Below are positions 8,244-16,768 of a stretch of 64,000 nucleotides of DNA, in pieces. Numbering within the stretch: the stretch's first letter is position 1; each line of letters opens with the position of its first letter. Under the pieces are notes generated by a model. It did no database searches, was not told where the DNA came from, and was given only the letters and a program-made list of their open reading frames with translations. Position numbers and translations under genes: made by a program. Source of the stretch: Ascidiaceihabitans donghaensis (GTDB lineage: Bacteria > Pseudomonadota > Alphaproteobacteria > Rhodobacterales > Rhodobacteraceae); NCBI RefSeq assembly GCF_900302465.1, contig NZ_OMOR01000001.1, positions 372,001 to 436,000 on the forward strand, given 5' to 3'.

Positions 8244-8666
8244 CTAGCTGTCGGGATCAACTTTGCCGCGCATCGATTTGACCTCGCCGCGCACCTTCTT
8301 GGCCTTTAGACGTCGCTTCTTTGAACCAAGCGTTGGACGTGTGGCAATGCGCCGTTTGGGGGCGACCAAAGCCTTGCGAATAAGATCGGCAAGGCGGTCG
8401 CGGGCCAGATCGCGGTTGCGCGCTTGGGATCTGGTTTCTTCACAGTAAATGATCAATGCACCCTCTAGGGTCCAACGTCTGCCAGCAAGGCGTTTCAATC
8501 GTGTTTTTACGGGCGGTGGCAGGGACGGGCTGGTGGCCGCTTCAAAGCGCAGCTCTACCGCTGTAGATACTTTGTTCACATTTTGCCCGCCTGGTCCGGA
8601 CGAACGCACAAAGCTTTCCGTAAGCTCCCAGTCCTGAATGGTGATGTCTTCGTTGATGCGGATCAT
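8244..8666 (-). CDS. arfB: Alternative ribosome-rescue factor ArfB (YaeJ)
   Basis: ArfB hydrolyses peptidyl-tRNA on ribosomes stalled without a stop codon. The 140-aa protein carries the class I release factor catalytic motif GGQ in VRSSGPGGQNVNKV (about residues 20-33). Its C-terminal tail is rich in lysine and arginine (RPTLGSKKRRLKAKKVRG), the part known to insert into the empty mRNA channel. Length, order and tail match ArfB and exclude prfA/prfB. The DMT transporter gene lies downstream on the same strand. Confidence 0.93.
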   Translation of the reverse strand: MIRINEDITIQDWELTESFVRSSGPGGQNVNKVSTAVELRFEAATSPSLPPPVKTRLKRLAGRRWTLEGALIIYCEETRSQARNRDLARDRLADLIRKALVAPKRRIATRPTLGSKKRRLKAKKVRGEVKSMRGKVDPDS

Positions 8667-8698
8667 AACATTTCTATAAACAACTGGGGCCCGACGAA

Positions 8699-8727
8699 AA
8701 AGGGCCGCCCAAGGTAGGCGGCCCTTT
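8699..8727 (-). terminator. Rho-independent terminator
   Basis: The 11-bp arms aaagggccgcc (8699-8709) and ggcggcccttt (8717-8727) flank a 7-nt loop. Read leftward, the hairpin is followed by TTTTTCG. It would end the leftward transcript carrying the queuosine-precursor transporter and the short ORF at 8800-8856, and separates it from arfB. Confidence 0.75.
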
Positions 8728-8799
8728 CGAAAGTTTCAGGAGGGATCTCGGTTAGACCGGATGGATCCACTTGGACGGTTCACACCGTCATGGGCTGCC

Positions 8800-8856
8800 T
8801 TAACGGGCGACCTCCCAAGCTGTTCCGACACCTCGCTCCAATATCTTTCTCGACAC
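8800..8856 (-). CDS. Very short ORF (18 codons) with perfect Shine-Dalgarno, in a structured transcript end
   Basis: The 311-bp gap between arfB and the VUT gene holds no long ORF. On the minus strand a GTG at 8856 opens 18 codons (MSRKILERGVGTAWEVAR). It is preceded by aaaggaggtgatc (8859-8871), a 13-nt perfect complement of the 16S rRNA 3' tail. Downstream are a 6-bp hairpin (gacggt/accgtc, 8774-8789) and the terminator at 8699-8727. A second frame stays open beyond this ORF to 8738. Whether it is a translated peptide, a regulatory leader or part of a small RNA is undecided. Confidence 0.35.
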   Translation of the reverse strand: MSRKILERGVGTAWEVAR

Positions 8857-8977
8857 TAGATCACCTCCTTTACATTTGTTTAAGACACCTGAATCGTCGC
8901 ACAGGTTTTCAAATCTGCCAAGACATTTCTACAAAAAACTGTCTTGGCTAAAGGATCGGACCCAAACCGCTGCCGCT

Positions 8978-9613
8978 TTAACGGGCCGCTGTCAGGCGTG
9001 CCGTCAGAATGCGGAACGGAACCAGTGCCAACAAGGCCACGCCCAGCTTCACCAGCCAATCGGCAAAGGCGAGCGTCACCCACAAGGGGGCTTCGGGGCC
9101 GGACATCATGAAGGGCACAGCTTCCCACGCCCAGTTGATTGCGCCGTCTGCATTGGCGCCAAAGATCGTGACAGAAGCCGAAAAGGCGATGGTGAAAAAC
9201 AAGGCAGTGTCCAGCGCCGATCCCACGATGGTCGATGCCAAAGGTGCGCGCCACCACGCGCCGGTGCGCAGGCGGTTGAAGATGCTGACATCGGTCATTT
9301 GCGCCAAAAGGAACCCAACCCCTGACGCAACAGCGATACGCAATGGCACGGCGGGGCCGTATTCCAGCATGATCTGGCTGCCGATCAGCGAACAGATGAT
9401 CCCTGTCACAAAACCTGCAAACACGACGCGGCGTGCAGCAGCGACCCCGTAGATGCGATTCATCACATCGGTGACAAGAAATGCCAACGGGTAGGTGAAC
9501 GCGCCCCACGTAAGCAGGCCGTCAAGGATCAGAAATTGAACAAGGATGTTGGAGGCAACCACAATGGCCGCCATGGCGAAGATGCCCGGAAGAAGGCTGG
9601 AAAGACGTGTCAT
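8978..9613 (-). CDS. yhhQ: Queuosine precursor transporter (VUT family, YhhQ)
   Basis: The 211-aa inner-membrane protein has about six hydrophobic segments and the VUT/ECF-transport-like signature FTYPLAFLVTDVMNRIYG (about residues 38-55). The family also shows MTDVSIFNRLR and DTALFF. YhhQ/QueT-like proteins import preQ0 or preQ1 for queuosine modification of tRNA. I looked for a preQ1 riboswitch in the 91 bp upstream and saw no convincing one. No queuosine biosynthesis genes lie nearby. Confidence 0.88.
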   Translation of the reverse strand: MTRLSSLLPGIFAMAAIVVASNILVQFLILDGLLTWGAFTYPLAFLVTDVMNRIYGVAAARRVVFAGFVTGIICSLIGSQIMLEYGPAVPLRIAVASGVGFLLAQMTDVSIFNRLRTGAWWRAPLASTIVGSALDTALFFTIAFSASVTIFGANADGAINWAWEAVPFMMSGPEAPLWVTLAFADWLVKLGVALLALVPFRILTARLTAAR

Positions 9614-9704
9614 AATGTATCCCGTTTTATCAAGGTAGCGGAGAACTCGGCCCGCACCATGCGGACGGGCGGTCTTTAGGCCCGCACGCGCTGCGATGCA
9701 AGCG

Positions 9705-10523
9705 TCATTCCGTAAGACGGTATTCTACGACCTGATTGCGTTGTAGCGGTTGGAAGTTGTCGTCCGACACCAGTGTCAGCCGGATGTGACCATCGGGGTC
9801 TGTCCAGACCGTGATCCCTTCCAGATTGTCGTGTTGCAGTGCAAAGGTGGTCAGCAACAGCTTTTCGCCCAAGTCTGGCTTTGCCAAATCGAAACGCCGT
9901 ATTTGGCTGCGAAACCCGATTGGGGTGAAATGACGTTCTAACAAATACAGAAAGCCGTCTGGCCCGAAATCAGCCCCGACAGGCACAAACGGTCCGCGTT
10001 TCGGAATAACATCGGTCTTGGTCCATCGGCCTTGATCAAACACATACAGCGGGAAAGGCGCGTCACTTGTACCGGTGCGTTCTTGTAGCGTGTAAAGGCG
10101 CCCATCCGCATCGATGGCCAAGGCCTCAAGGGCGCGATTGGATGGCATTTTGCGAAAATCCGAATGCCTGCGCAGGGACATCCCGTCCAATGTGCGGATG
10201 CGTGCAGGCCCTTCAAAAGACACGTAGGTTTCGGACGGTGTCATCGCCAGCCCTTCGGTGTCCTGCTGCGTCGGGGCGATGTTGGCGGGGCTTGCCTGAA
10301 CTTCTACAATCACACCAGCGGCATCGCGCATCAGATGCAGATCAAAGAAGAAACCACGATCGGAAACAGCTAAGGCATGAACCCCATCGCCGGTTTCAAT
10401 CGCCGATAGCCCGCCTAACGTTTTGGCGGTTCCATCGATGGACGTCGCAGACATAAAGTCCAGCGTTTGCGCCCCCAAAGAGGACGCAAACAGCGCTAAT
10501 CCGACGCCAAGACTGCGGAACAT
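9705..10523 (-). CDS. Exported esterase-like phytase-family protein
   Basis: This 272-aa protein begins with a Sec signal peptide (about residues 1-18, ALFASSLGAQ). Repeated beta-propeller blades follow, such as LGGLSAIETGDGVHALAVSD, DTEGLAMTPSETYVSFEG and NLEGITVWTDPDG. This matches the 'esterase-like activity of phytase' (DUF-type) domain of alphaproteobacterial exported proteins. Real phytase activity is unproven for the family. The start lies 28 bp inside the end of mepA, so it is probably cotranscribed with mepA and the UMF1 transporter. Confidence 0.8.
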   Translation of the reverse strand: MFRSLGVGLALFASSLGAQTLDFMSATSIDGTAKTLGGLSAIETGDGVHALAVSDRGFFFDLHLMRDAAGVIVEVQASPANIAPTQQDTEGLAMTPSETYVSFEGPARIRTLDGMSLRRHSDFRKMPSNRALEALAIDADGRLYTLQERTGTSDAPFPLYVFDQGRWTKTDVIPKRGPFVPVGADFGPDGFLYLLERHFTPIGFRSQIRRFDLAKPDLGEKLLLTTFALQHDNLEGITVWTDPDGHIRLTLVSDDNFQPLQRNQVVEYRLTE

Positions 10524-11425
10524 GAGCCCGGAAGGTCTGCCACGCGCAATTCACGACGCGGTTTGGGCGGCTTTGCGTTTGGATCTCGTGGTTTTGGGGG
10601 GGGCGGGTTCAAGATGTCTTTGACCCATTGGCGTGCATCCGCGCAGCCGTCCCCTTTGGGTGGGGCTGCTTGATCGACGCAGCCGCGTGCACCTTTGGGG
10701 CATTTCAGGCGCACATGGAAATGGTAGTGGTGACCGTACCACGGGCGCACTTTATTCAGCCACGACCGGTCGCCTTTTTCGTCGTTGCACATTTTCACCT
10801 TTGCGCCGGGGAAGACAAAAATGCGGGCGGTGCGTTTGTCTTTGGCGGCGGCTTTGATGATTTCGTGATGCGCGGGCGACCAATTGGAATTGGTATAGGC
10901 CCCTTTGGCGCGACGCGTGGAAATGCTTGAGATATTTTCGCGATCCGTTGTGCTTAGGTTCAGGTTTTTGGCGGGCAGCATCCAGATGTCCGCGTCCAAT
11001 CCAATCTGGTGGCTGCGGTGGCCTGTTAACATCGGCCCCCCGCGCGGCTGGCTCAGATCACCCACATAAAGCCCGTTCCATCCGGGTTGCGCCGCCGCTT
11101 TGCGCGACAGCTTTTGCACCATGTCCACAAGTTCGGGGTGCCCCCAGTTGCGGTTGCGTGACAGGCGCATCGCCTGCCATGTGGGGCCGGTTTCCGCCAG
11201 TTGTACGGACCCTGCCGCACAGCCCTTTGCGTAGCTGCCAAAAGCGGCTGGACGCTGTGCCGAAGCGCTGCGTTTCGCGCCAAAGGCAGACTTTGCCAAG
11301 CCGCGCAATTCGGCGGCGGTTGGTTCTTTCACAGGGGTGCCGTCGATGTTGGTGTCGGAACTGCCAGCGCAGGCGACAAGAACAAAGGCTGCCACCATGG
11401 CAAAGGTACTGCGGATCTTAATCAT
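10496..11425 (-). CDS. mepA: Penicillin-insensitive murein endopeptidase MepA (lipoprotein)
   Basis: MepA cleaves D-Ala-meso-DAP cross-links of peptidoglycan in the periplasm (family M74). The 309-aa protein has a lipoprotein signal with lipobox LVAC (Cys about residue 19). The LAS-type zinc-site motifs are GHRSHQIGLDADIW in the middle and HYHFHVRLKCP near residue 230. Several cysteines in the C-terminal third suggest disulfides. The start codon overlaps the stop of the upstream UMF1 transporter by one base (TAATG at 11423-11427), so the genes are translationally coupled. Confidence 0.93.
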   Translation of the reverse strand: MIKIRSTFAMVAAFVLVACAGSSDTNIDGTPVKEPTAAELRGLAKSAFGAKRSASAQRPAAFGSYAKGCAAGSVQLAETGPTWQAMRLSRNRNWGHPELVDMVQKLSRKAAAQPGWNGLYVGDLSQPRGGPMLTGHRSHQIGLDADIWMLPAKNLNLSTTDRENISSISTRRAKGAYTNSNWSPAHHEIIKAAAKDKRTARIFVFPGAKVKMCNDEKGDRSWLNKVRPWYGHHYHFHVRLKCPKGARGCVDQAAPPKGDGCADARQWVKDILNPPPPKPRDPNAKPPKPRRELRVADLPGSCSAVLASD

Positions 11426-12792
11426 TACTCATGTTCTCCGTCCGGTTTCACCCAGAGTAACAGGATCAGGCCAATGATGAAAAGCACAACCAGCGGTGTC
11501 ACGCCCAACCTTTGGGAGCCCGTGATTTGGCTGGTCACCGCAATCAGGAAAGGCGCCATGAAAGACGTGGCTTTGCCCGAGAGCGCGTAAAGGCCAAAGG
11601 CTTCTGTGATGCGCTCTGGTTTGGCCTGACGTGTCAGCATGTTGCGGGATGCGGATTGAACAACGCCGCCACCTGCACCGATCATCGCACCAGCCACATA
11701 AAACGCGATGTTGGGCAGGGGCGACCCTTCACCGACATTCAGCCAAAGAACAGACGTCGGGGTCAAAGAAATGATAAGCATCGCTGCCGCCATCAGCACC
11801 AAAACGCTGCCCACAATCACAGGTTTTGGACCCATGGATTTGTCAATGTAACCTGCAACCCAGCAAAATACCGCCCCGCTGACTGCGCCCAGAATGCCAA
11901 AGACCCCGACTTGGGTGATCGACCAGTCCAAAACGCCCAAAGCGTAAATGCCGCCAAAAGTGTATAGCCCGTTCAATGCGTCGCGATAGAACATGGATGA
12001 CCCCAGATATGCGAACAAAGACGGGCGTGAGGGCAATGATTTGATAGTGGTAAACAGCTCTGCCAAGCTGTCTTTGATCGAATAGGCCGCTTTGCCAACC
12101 ACGGGTTCGTCGCGCATGTACATGAAGAACGGGATCATAAAGACCGCAAACCAGATGGCCGTCATGGGGCCAACGATGCGGGTGTCCGCTTTTGTTGCAG
12201 GGTCCAGCCCGAACAAGGGTTTCAATCCCAACATGGTGTTGCCGGTGTCGGTGGCTTGAAACAGTCCCAGCATGACCAGTAACGAGACAACCCCGCCAAC
12301 GTAGCCAAAGGCCCATCCCGATCCGGAAATGCGCCCAAGGTCGTCTTTGTCCCCAAGGGTGGGTAGGTAGGAGTTTGTGAAAATTGTCGTGAACTCCATA
12401 CCGATCAGTCCGATTCCGAAGAAAATCAGAGTGGTCACCACCGAGAAATTGTCGGGCGCGGCGAGCCACAATCCCATTGCGCCAACAAAGTACATGACGG
12501 AAAACAGCCAGATCCACGGCATTTTCCGGCCGGAATTGTCAGAAACCGATCCAAGAACAGGCGCAAGAATGGCGATCATGATGCCCGTGGCTGTTAGCCC
12601 GTATCCCCAGTACGCTTGGGCCAGCGCGTCTGCCGCGTCTTTTTCAAGGCCCGTGCCAACAAGGTTCTGGCTGGCCACTTGGGCGAAATAGGGCCCGAAG
12701 ATGAACGTCAAAATCAATGTGTTATAGGGCTGGCTGGCCCAGTCGAAGAAGTACCAACCCCAAATGCGCTTGCGTTGTGAAATCTCTGCCAT
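11425..12792 (-). CDS. MFS transporter, UMF1 (Atg22-like) family
   Basis: The 455-aa inner-membrane protein has about twelve hydrophobic helices. Its N-terminal signature GWYFFDWASQPYNTLILTF is diagnostic of the UMF1 family related to yeast vacuolar Atg22. The MFS loop motif appears as LAPVLGSVSDNSGRKMPWI. The physiological substrate in bacteria is not known, although permease or efflux of amino-acid-like compounds is plausible. It is the first gene of a leftward set with mepA and the phytase-like protein. Confidence 0.88.
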   Translation of the reverse strand: MAEISQRKRIWGWYFFDWASQPYNTLILTFIFGPYFAQVASQNLVGTGLEKDAADALAQAYWGYGLTATGIMIAILAPVLGSVSDNSGRKMPWIWLFSVMYFVGAMGLWLAAPDNFSVVTTLIFFGIGLIGMEFTTIFTNSYLPTLGDKDDLGRISGSGWAFGYVGGVVSLLVMLGLFQATDTGNTMLGLKPLFGLDPATKADTRIVGPMTAIWFAVFMIPFFMYMRDEPVVGKAAYSIKDSLAELFTTIKSLPSRPSLFAYLGSSMFYRDALNGLYTFGGIYALGVLDWSITQVGVFGILGAVSGAVFCWVAGYIDKSMGPKPVIVGSVLVLMAAAMLIISLTPTSVLWLNVGEGSPLPNIAFYVAGAMIGAGGGVVQSASRNMLTRQAKPERITEAFGLYALSGKATSFMAPFLIAVTSQITGSQRLGVTPLVVLFIIGLILLLWVKPDGEHE

Positions 12793-12863
12793 GCCCTGTC
12801 CCCGATCTGTCCGTCGTTTTTTGTTAACGGATTAAGAACAGGCGCGGGGCTTTGGCGCAAGAA

Positions 12864-13418
12864 TTAACTGTCTTGCGCGGGGTCTTGCATTGGGGGCCAG
12901 GGGCGCTGGGCGTCGGCATCTACCCAGGCTTTGATCCAGTCGGGAAAGGGTGGGCTAACGGGATCGCGCCCCAAGCCTTCGGCGACGCGGGCAGGGTCAA
13001 TGGCCTTGCGGTTTTCCAAAACGGCAGCGCGGTACAGGATGTGGTTGGCGCACGTTCCATCGGGGAAAAACATCGCGTGTTCAAGGTAAATGAAACGGTC
13101 ATCCCAGCACACTGCGCGGCTGTGGGTGGTGAACTTTTGAAAAATAGTGATGCGTTTGCGGTAACGCACAGTTGCCCCGGCCATGGCCAGCGCCCATTTT
13201 TTCTTGAACAGCAATGCAATCAACCCGCCACGTTGCGCCAGCGCGAAGCGTCCCAGATCCGAGATCGTTAGCACTCGACCATTGTTCATTTCTGCAAACA
13301 TGTCCAAGTCCCATGGCCAGCAAATGTGGTGCGAGACATGCGTGTCATTGAAATTTTCCAAAGGCGGCAGGCGGCGCGCCATCAGGATGTCTTTGAAAAA
13401 GCGGATGAAGGGAAACAT
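12864..13418 (-). CDS. Hotdog-fold thioesterase family protein
   Basis: The 184-aa protein resembles the 4HBT/THEM6-like acyl-CoA thioesterases. It has THVSHHICWPWDLDMFAEMNNGR (written here as separated parts: HHICWPWDLD and MNNGRVLTISDLGR), where WDLD-x-MNNG replaces the usual D-x-MGH-NN active region. Then come ATVRYRKRI and FIYLEHAMF beta strands. The start at 13418 (MFPFIRFFKDILMAR) is favoured by AAAGGAG upstream; a longer frame to 13469 lacks a ribosome site. It precedes the UMF1 gene by 71 bp on the same strand. Substrate unknown. Confidence 0.75.
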   Translation of the reverse strand: MFPFIRFFKDILMARRLPPLENFNDTHVSHHICWPWDLDMFAEMNNGRVLTISDLGRFALAQRGGLIALLFKKKWALAMAGATVRYRKRITIFQKFTTHSRAVCWDDRFIYLEHAMFFPDGTCANHILYRAAVLENRKAIDPARVAEGLGRDPVSPPFPDWIKAWVDADAQRPWPPMQDPAQDS

Positions 13419-13539
13419 GCGGGCTCCTTTGTCGTTTGAAATGGAGGCGTTGGCGCGCAGGTCAAGCATTAACCTTGCGGCAGGGTTGCCGTTTTATGTA
13501 GGGACGCCTAACTGTTTGGTGGAAATCGGAGGATCATGG

Positions 13540-13827
13540 ATGATCATTATTTACGATGCACTGCAATTGGTTTTGGGTGTCGCCTATTTTATCATCATCG
13601 CGCATGTGATCATGAGCTGGTTGATCAACTTTCAGGTGCTGAACCTGCATCAGCCAATCGTTTCGCAAATCTGGTATGGCATTTCGCGCCTGCTTGAACC
13701 GATGTATGCGCGTATTCGCAGCTTCCTACCGGCAACAGGTGGGCTTGATCTGGCCCCGCTTGTGGCTTTGCTTGCGGTGATTTTGTTGCGTTCGTCTGTG
13801 CTGCCGGTTTTGTTCGGGCTGCGTTAG
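13540..13827 (+). CDS. yggT: YggT family membrane protein
   Basis: The 95-aa protein has two long hydrophobic helices (about residues 5-27 and 72-92) with a central YARIRSFLPATGGLDLAPLV, the conserved YggT signature (R-x-L-P-x-x-GGLDLSP). YggT proteins have been linked to osmotic or potassium stress and septum/membrane organisation, but the mechanism is unclear. A GGAGG lies about 8 bp before ATG 13540. A longer frame back to 13183 is a shadow of the divergent thioesterase gene. Confidence 0.88.
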   Translation: MIIIYDALQLVLGVAYFIIIAHVIMSWLINFQVLNLHQPIVSQIWYGISRLLEPMYARIRSFLPATGGLDLAPLVALLAVILLRSSVLPVLFGLR

Positions 13828-13835
13828 GTCGCGCG

Positions 13836-13850
13836 GGCCTACGTTAGGCC
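13836..13850 (+). terminator. Possible weak terminator after yggT
   Basis: A perfect 6-bp stem (ggccta/taggcc) with a 3-nt loop lies 9 bp after the yggT stop and is followed by ttgttc. The T-run is poor, so the call is tentative. Confidence 0.35.
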
Positions 13851-13916
13851 TTGTTCACCAAATCGTAGTGTGGGAGTCTGCATTAAAAGAGCAGACAACC
13901 CAACAGGATCCGCCCG

Positions 13917-15962
13917 ATGACCAGCGCTGCCACGCTGCTTTCTGACGTTTTTGGCTTTGATGCCTTCCGCGCTGGCCAACAAGAGATTGTTGAGGCCGTA
14001 ACGGACGGCGAAAACGTGTTGGCCATCATGCCGACGGGTGGTGGTAAATCCCTTTGTTTTCAATTACCTGCTTTGATGCGGTCTGGGGTGACTGTGGTGA
14101 TTTCGCCGCTGATCGCTTTGATGCGCGATCAGGTGCGGGCGTTGCAGGAAGCGGGCGTTTGCGCGGGGGCTTTGACCTCTGGCAACACCGAAGAAGAAAC
14201 TGATGCGGTCTGGGACGGTTTGGAACGTGGCGACCTGAAGTTGTTGTACATGGCGCCAGAAAGGCTTGCCTCGTCTGGGACCCGCGACATGTTGCGGCGG
14301 GTGGGGGTGTCCTTGATCGCGGTGGATGAGGCGCATTGCGTGAGCCAATGGGGGCATGATTTTCGCCCTGATTACCTGCGCATTGGCGAATTGCGGCGTG
14401 CTTTGGACGTTCCCTTGGCGGCATTCACAGCGACGGCAGACGCCGAAACCCAAGTCGAAATCGTGCAAAAGCTGTTCGATGGAACGGCACCGCGTGCGTT
14501 CTTGCGTGGATTTGATCGGCCCAATATCCACTTGGCGTTCGCTTCAAAAGACAGCCCGCGTCGTCAGATTTTGGATTTTGCCGCGGCGCGAAAAGGGCAA
14601 TCTGGCATCGTTTATTGTGGCACCCGTGCGAAAACCGAAGGTATCGCAGGGGCGCTGCGCGACGCCGGGCATGCAGCGATGCATTATCACGGTGGTATGG
14701 AAGCCGATGACCGACGGATCGCAGAGCGGCGGTTTCAGCAAGAAGACGGCTTGATTGTTGTGGCTACTGTCGCTTTTGGAATGGGCGTCGACAAGCCGGA
14801 TATCCGCTGGGTTGCACATGCGGATTTGCCGAAATCAATCGAAGCGTATTATCAGGAAATCGGTCGCGCCGGACGCGATGGGGCGCCGGCAGAAACGCTG
14901 ACTTTGTTTGGCCCCGAAGATATTCGATTGCGCCGCACCCAGATCGATGAAGGGCTTGCACCACCTGAACGCCGCGCCGCGGATCATGCGCGTTTGAATG
15001 CACTGCTGGGGCTGGCCGAAGCGTTGGAATGTCGCCGCAAAACGCTGTTGAAGTATTTTGATGAAACGGACGTCACCTGCGGCTCGTGTGATTTATGTGA
15101 TGCACCTGTGGATGTCTTCGATGGGACAACGGCAGTACGCAAGGCCTTGTCGGCGATGTTACGCACCGATGAATGGTTTGGTGCGGGGCATCTGATCGAC
15201 ATTTTGCTGGGCAACGAAACGGATAAAATCCGCCAGCGTGGGCATAGTAGCTTGCCGACCTATGGTGTGGGCAAAGAATATGACAAGCGCCAGTGGCAGG
15301 CTGTGTTTCGCCAGATGATGGGTCATGATTTGGTGCGCCCTGATCCTGAACGACACGGTGCGCTTCGCATGACGGATGCAGCGTTGCCAATTTTACGAGA
15401 CGAGGCAAAAATTTCGTTACGCCGGGATACCATCAAATCCGCAGGCAAGAACCGTCGTCCGGCGGCCAAGGAAATGGTGTCTGAAGAAGATGCGCCGCTG
15501 CTGAGTGCGCTAAAAGCCAAGCGTCGTGGTTTTGCAGAAACCAACAAAGTGCCCGCCTACATTATTTTCAACGATCGTACCCTGATAGAGATGGCCGAGA
15601 CACGCCCCAAAACTCTGGATGATATGGCGCGGATCGGCGGTGTCGGTGCCAAGAAACTTGAAAGCTACGGTGCCGCATTTCTGGAAGTGATCAACGGTGA
15701 AGCGGAAATGATGCATCCCACCCGGCGTAAACTGGCGGGCCGCGATGCGGGCGATGTGTATGACAGATTGCTGGAGGTGCAGTCGCAATTGGCCCGCGGT
15801 GCTGATGGGATCGATAAACCCCTGAGCTGTTCTGCGTCGCAATTGGCCAAAGTCGCGCAAATGCGGCCAGGTGATGTTCAAGGGTTAGAGCGGTTGTTGG
15901 GCGACAAACGCTCACAAAGATTTGGGCCGGCATTTCTGGACGTATTGCGGGACGCGGGCTAG
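13917..15962 (+). CDS. recQ: ATP-dependent DNA helicase RecQ
   Basis: RecQ unwinds DNA 3' to 5' in recombination and replication-fork repair. The 681-aa protein has Walker A (MPTGGGKSLCFQLPA, near residue 40), the DEAH box (AVDEAHCVSQWGHD), and motif VI (YQEIGRAGRDG). A zinc-binding RQC region contains ECRRKTLLKYFDET and TCGSCDLC. A C-terminal HRDC domain (about 515-590) is followed by extra residues to 681, making it longer than the roughly 610-aa E. coli enzyme, as in many alphaproteobacteria. yaaA follows 32 bp downstream. Confidence 0.97.
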   Translation: MTSAATLLSDVFGFDAFRAGQQEIVEAVTDGENVLAIMPTGGGKSLCFQLPALMRSGVTVVISPLIALMRDQVRALQEAGVCAGALTSGNTEEETDAVWDGLERGDLKLLYMAPERLASSGTRDMLRRVGVSLIAVDEAHCVSQWGHDFRPDYLRIGELRRALDVPLAAFTATADAETQVEIVQKLFDGTAPRAFLRGFDRPNIHLAFASKDSPRRQILDFAAARKGQSGIVYCGTRAKTEGIAGALRDAGHAAMHYHGGMEADDRRIAERRFQQEDGLIVVATVAFGMGVDKPDIRWVAHADLPKSIEAYYQEIGRAGRDGAPAETLTLFGPEDIRLRRTQIDEGLAPPERRAADHARLNALLGLAEALECRRKTLLKYFDETDVTCGSCDLCDAPVDVFDGTTAVRKALSAMLRTDEWFGAGHLIDILLGNETDKIRQRGHSSLPTYGVGKEYDKRQWQAVFRQMMGHDLVRPDPERHGALRMTDAALPILRDEAKISLRRDTIKSAGKNRRPAAKEMVSEEDAPLLSALKAKRRGFAETNKVPAYIIFNDRTLIEMAETRPKTLDDMARIGGVGAKKLESYGAAFLEVINGEAEMMHPTRRKLAGRDAGDVYDRLLEVQSQLARGADGIDKPLSCSASQLAKVAQMRPGDVQGLERLLGDKRSQRFGPAFLDVLRDAG

Positions 15963-15994
15963 ATCATGCAACAAGCAAACAAAAGGACACGTAC

Positions 15995-16765
15995 ATGTTG
16001 GTAGTCATTTCTCCGGCCAAAAGGCTGGATTGGGAAGAACGTGATGTGGCCATGACGGCACCTGATTTTCAGGATGACGCGATCAGACTGACCAAAACTG
16101 CACGTAATTTGACGTTGGGCAAGTTGAAGGACTTGATGCATCTCAGCGATGATTTGGCGAAATTGAACCGCGACCGGTTTAAGGCGTTTGAAGATGCACC
16201 AAGCGTGGATGTGACCCGTCCGGCCGCCTTGGCTTTTGCTGGTGATACGTACCAAGGGCTTGAAGCGCAGACGTTGGATTCTGACGAAATGGCATGGGCC
16301 CAAGAGCATCTGCGTATTTTGTCGGGGCTCTACGGCGTATTGCGGCCACTGGATGCCATTCAGCCCTATCGTCTGGAAATGGGCAGCCGTCTAAAAACAC
16401 GCCGTGGTACTAATCTGTATGAATATTGGGGTGACGATCTGTCAAAGGCTTTGAACATGCAAGGTGCGTCTGTTGGGACAGAAACCTTGATCAATTGCGC
16501 AAGCCAAGAGTATTTCGGAGCTGTTGCGATGAAGTCCCTGAAACTGCGGGTGATTACACCGGCCTTCATGGAAGACAAAGGCCAAGGTCCCAAGATTGTG
16601 AGCTTCTTTGCCAAAAAGGCACGCGGGGCAATGGCGCGCTTTGTTGTGCAGAACCGTCTGACGCATCCCGACGATATTTTGGGATTTGAAACGGGTGGCT
16701 ATGCCTATCAACCTGATCTTTCCACAGAAGATAAACCGGTTTTTGTCCGCCCTTACCCAACCTAG
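15995..16765 (+). CDS. yaaA: Peroxide stress protein YaaA (DUF328)
   Basis: YaaA lowers free intracellular iron and limits oxidative DNA damage during H2O2 stress. The 256-aa protein has the family opening MLVVISPAKRLDWE and conserved segments FAGDTYQGLEA, RILSGLYGVLRPLDAIQPYR, EMGSRL and NCASQEYFGAV. Size is typical. It probably shares a transcript with recQ. It ends 3 bp from the convergent histidine kinase gene. Confidence 0.95.
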   Translation: MLVVISPAKRLDWEERDVAMTAPDFQDDAIRLTKTARNLTLGKLKDLMHLSDDLAKLNRDRFKAFEDAPSVDVTRPAALAFAGDTYQGLEAQTLDSDEMAWAQEHLRILSGLYGVLRPLDAIQPYRLEMGSRLKTRRGTNLYEYWGDDLSKALNMQGASVGTETLINCASQEYFGAVAMKSLKLRVITPAFMEDKGQGPKIVSFFAKKARGAMARFVVQNRLTHPDDILGFETGGYAYQPDLSTEDKPVFVRPYPT

Positions 16766-16768
16766 GCC

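Noticed and set aside
8859-8871. Fragment of 16S rRNA 3' end on the plus strand
   Set aside because: Only the gatcacctccttt tail matches; upstream sequence is unrelated to 16S rRNA, so it is better read as a Shine-Dalgarno on the minus strand.
9614-9704. preQ1 riboswitch upstream of the queuosine precursor transporter
   Set aside because: No convincing aptamer fold or conserved core was found in the 91-bp leader.
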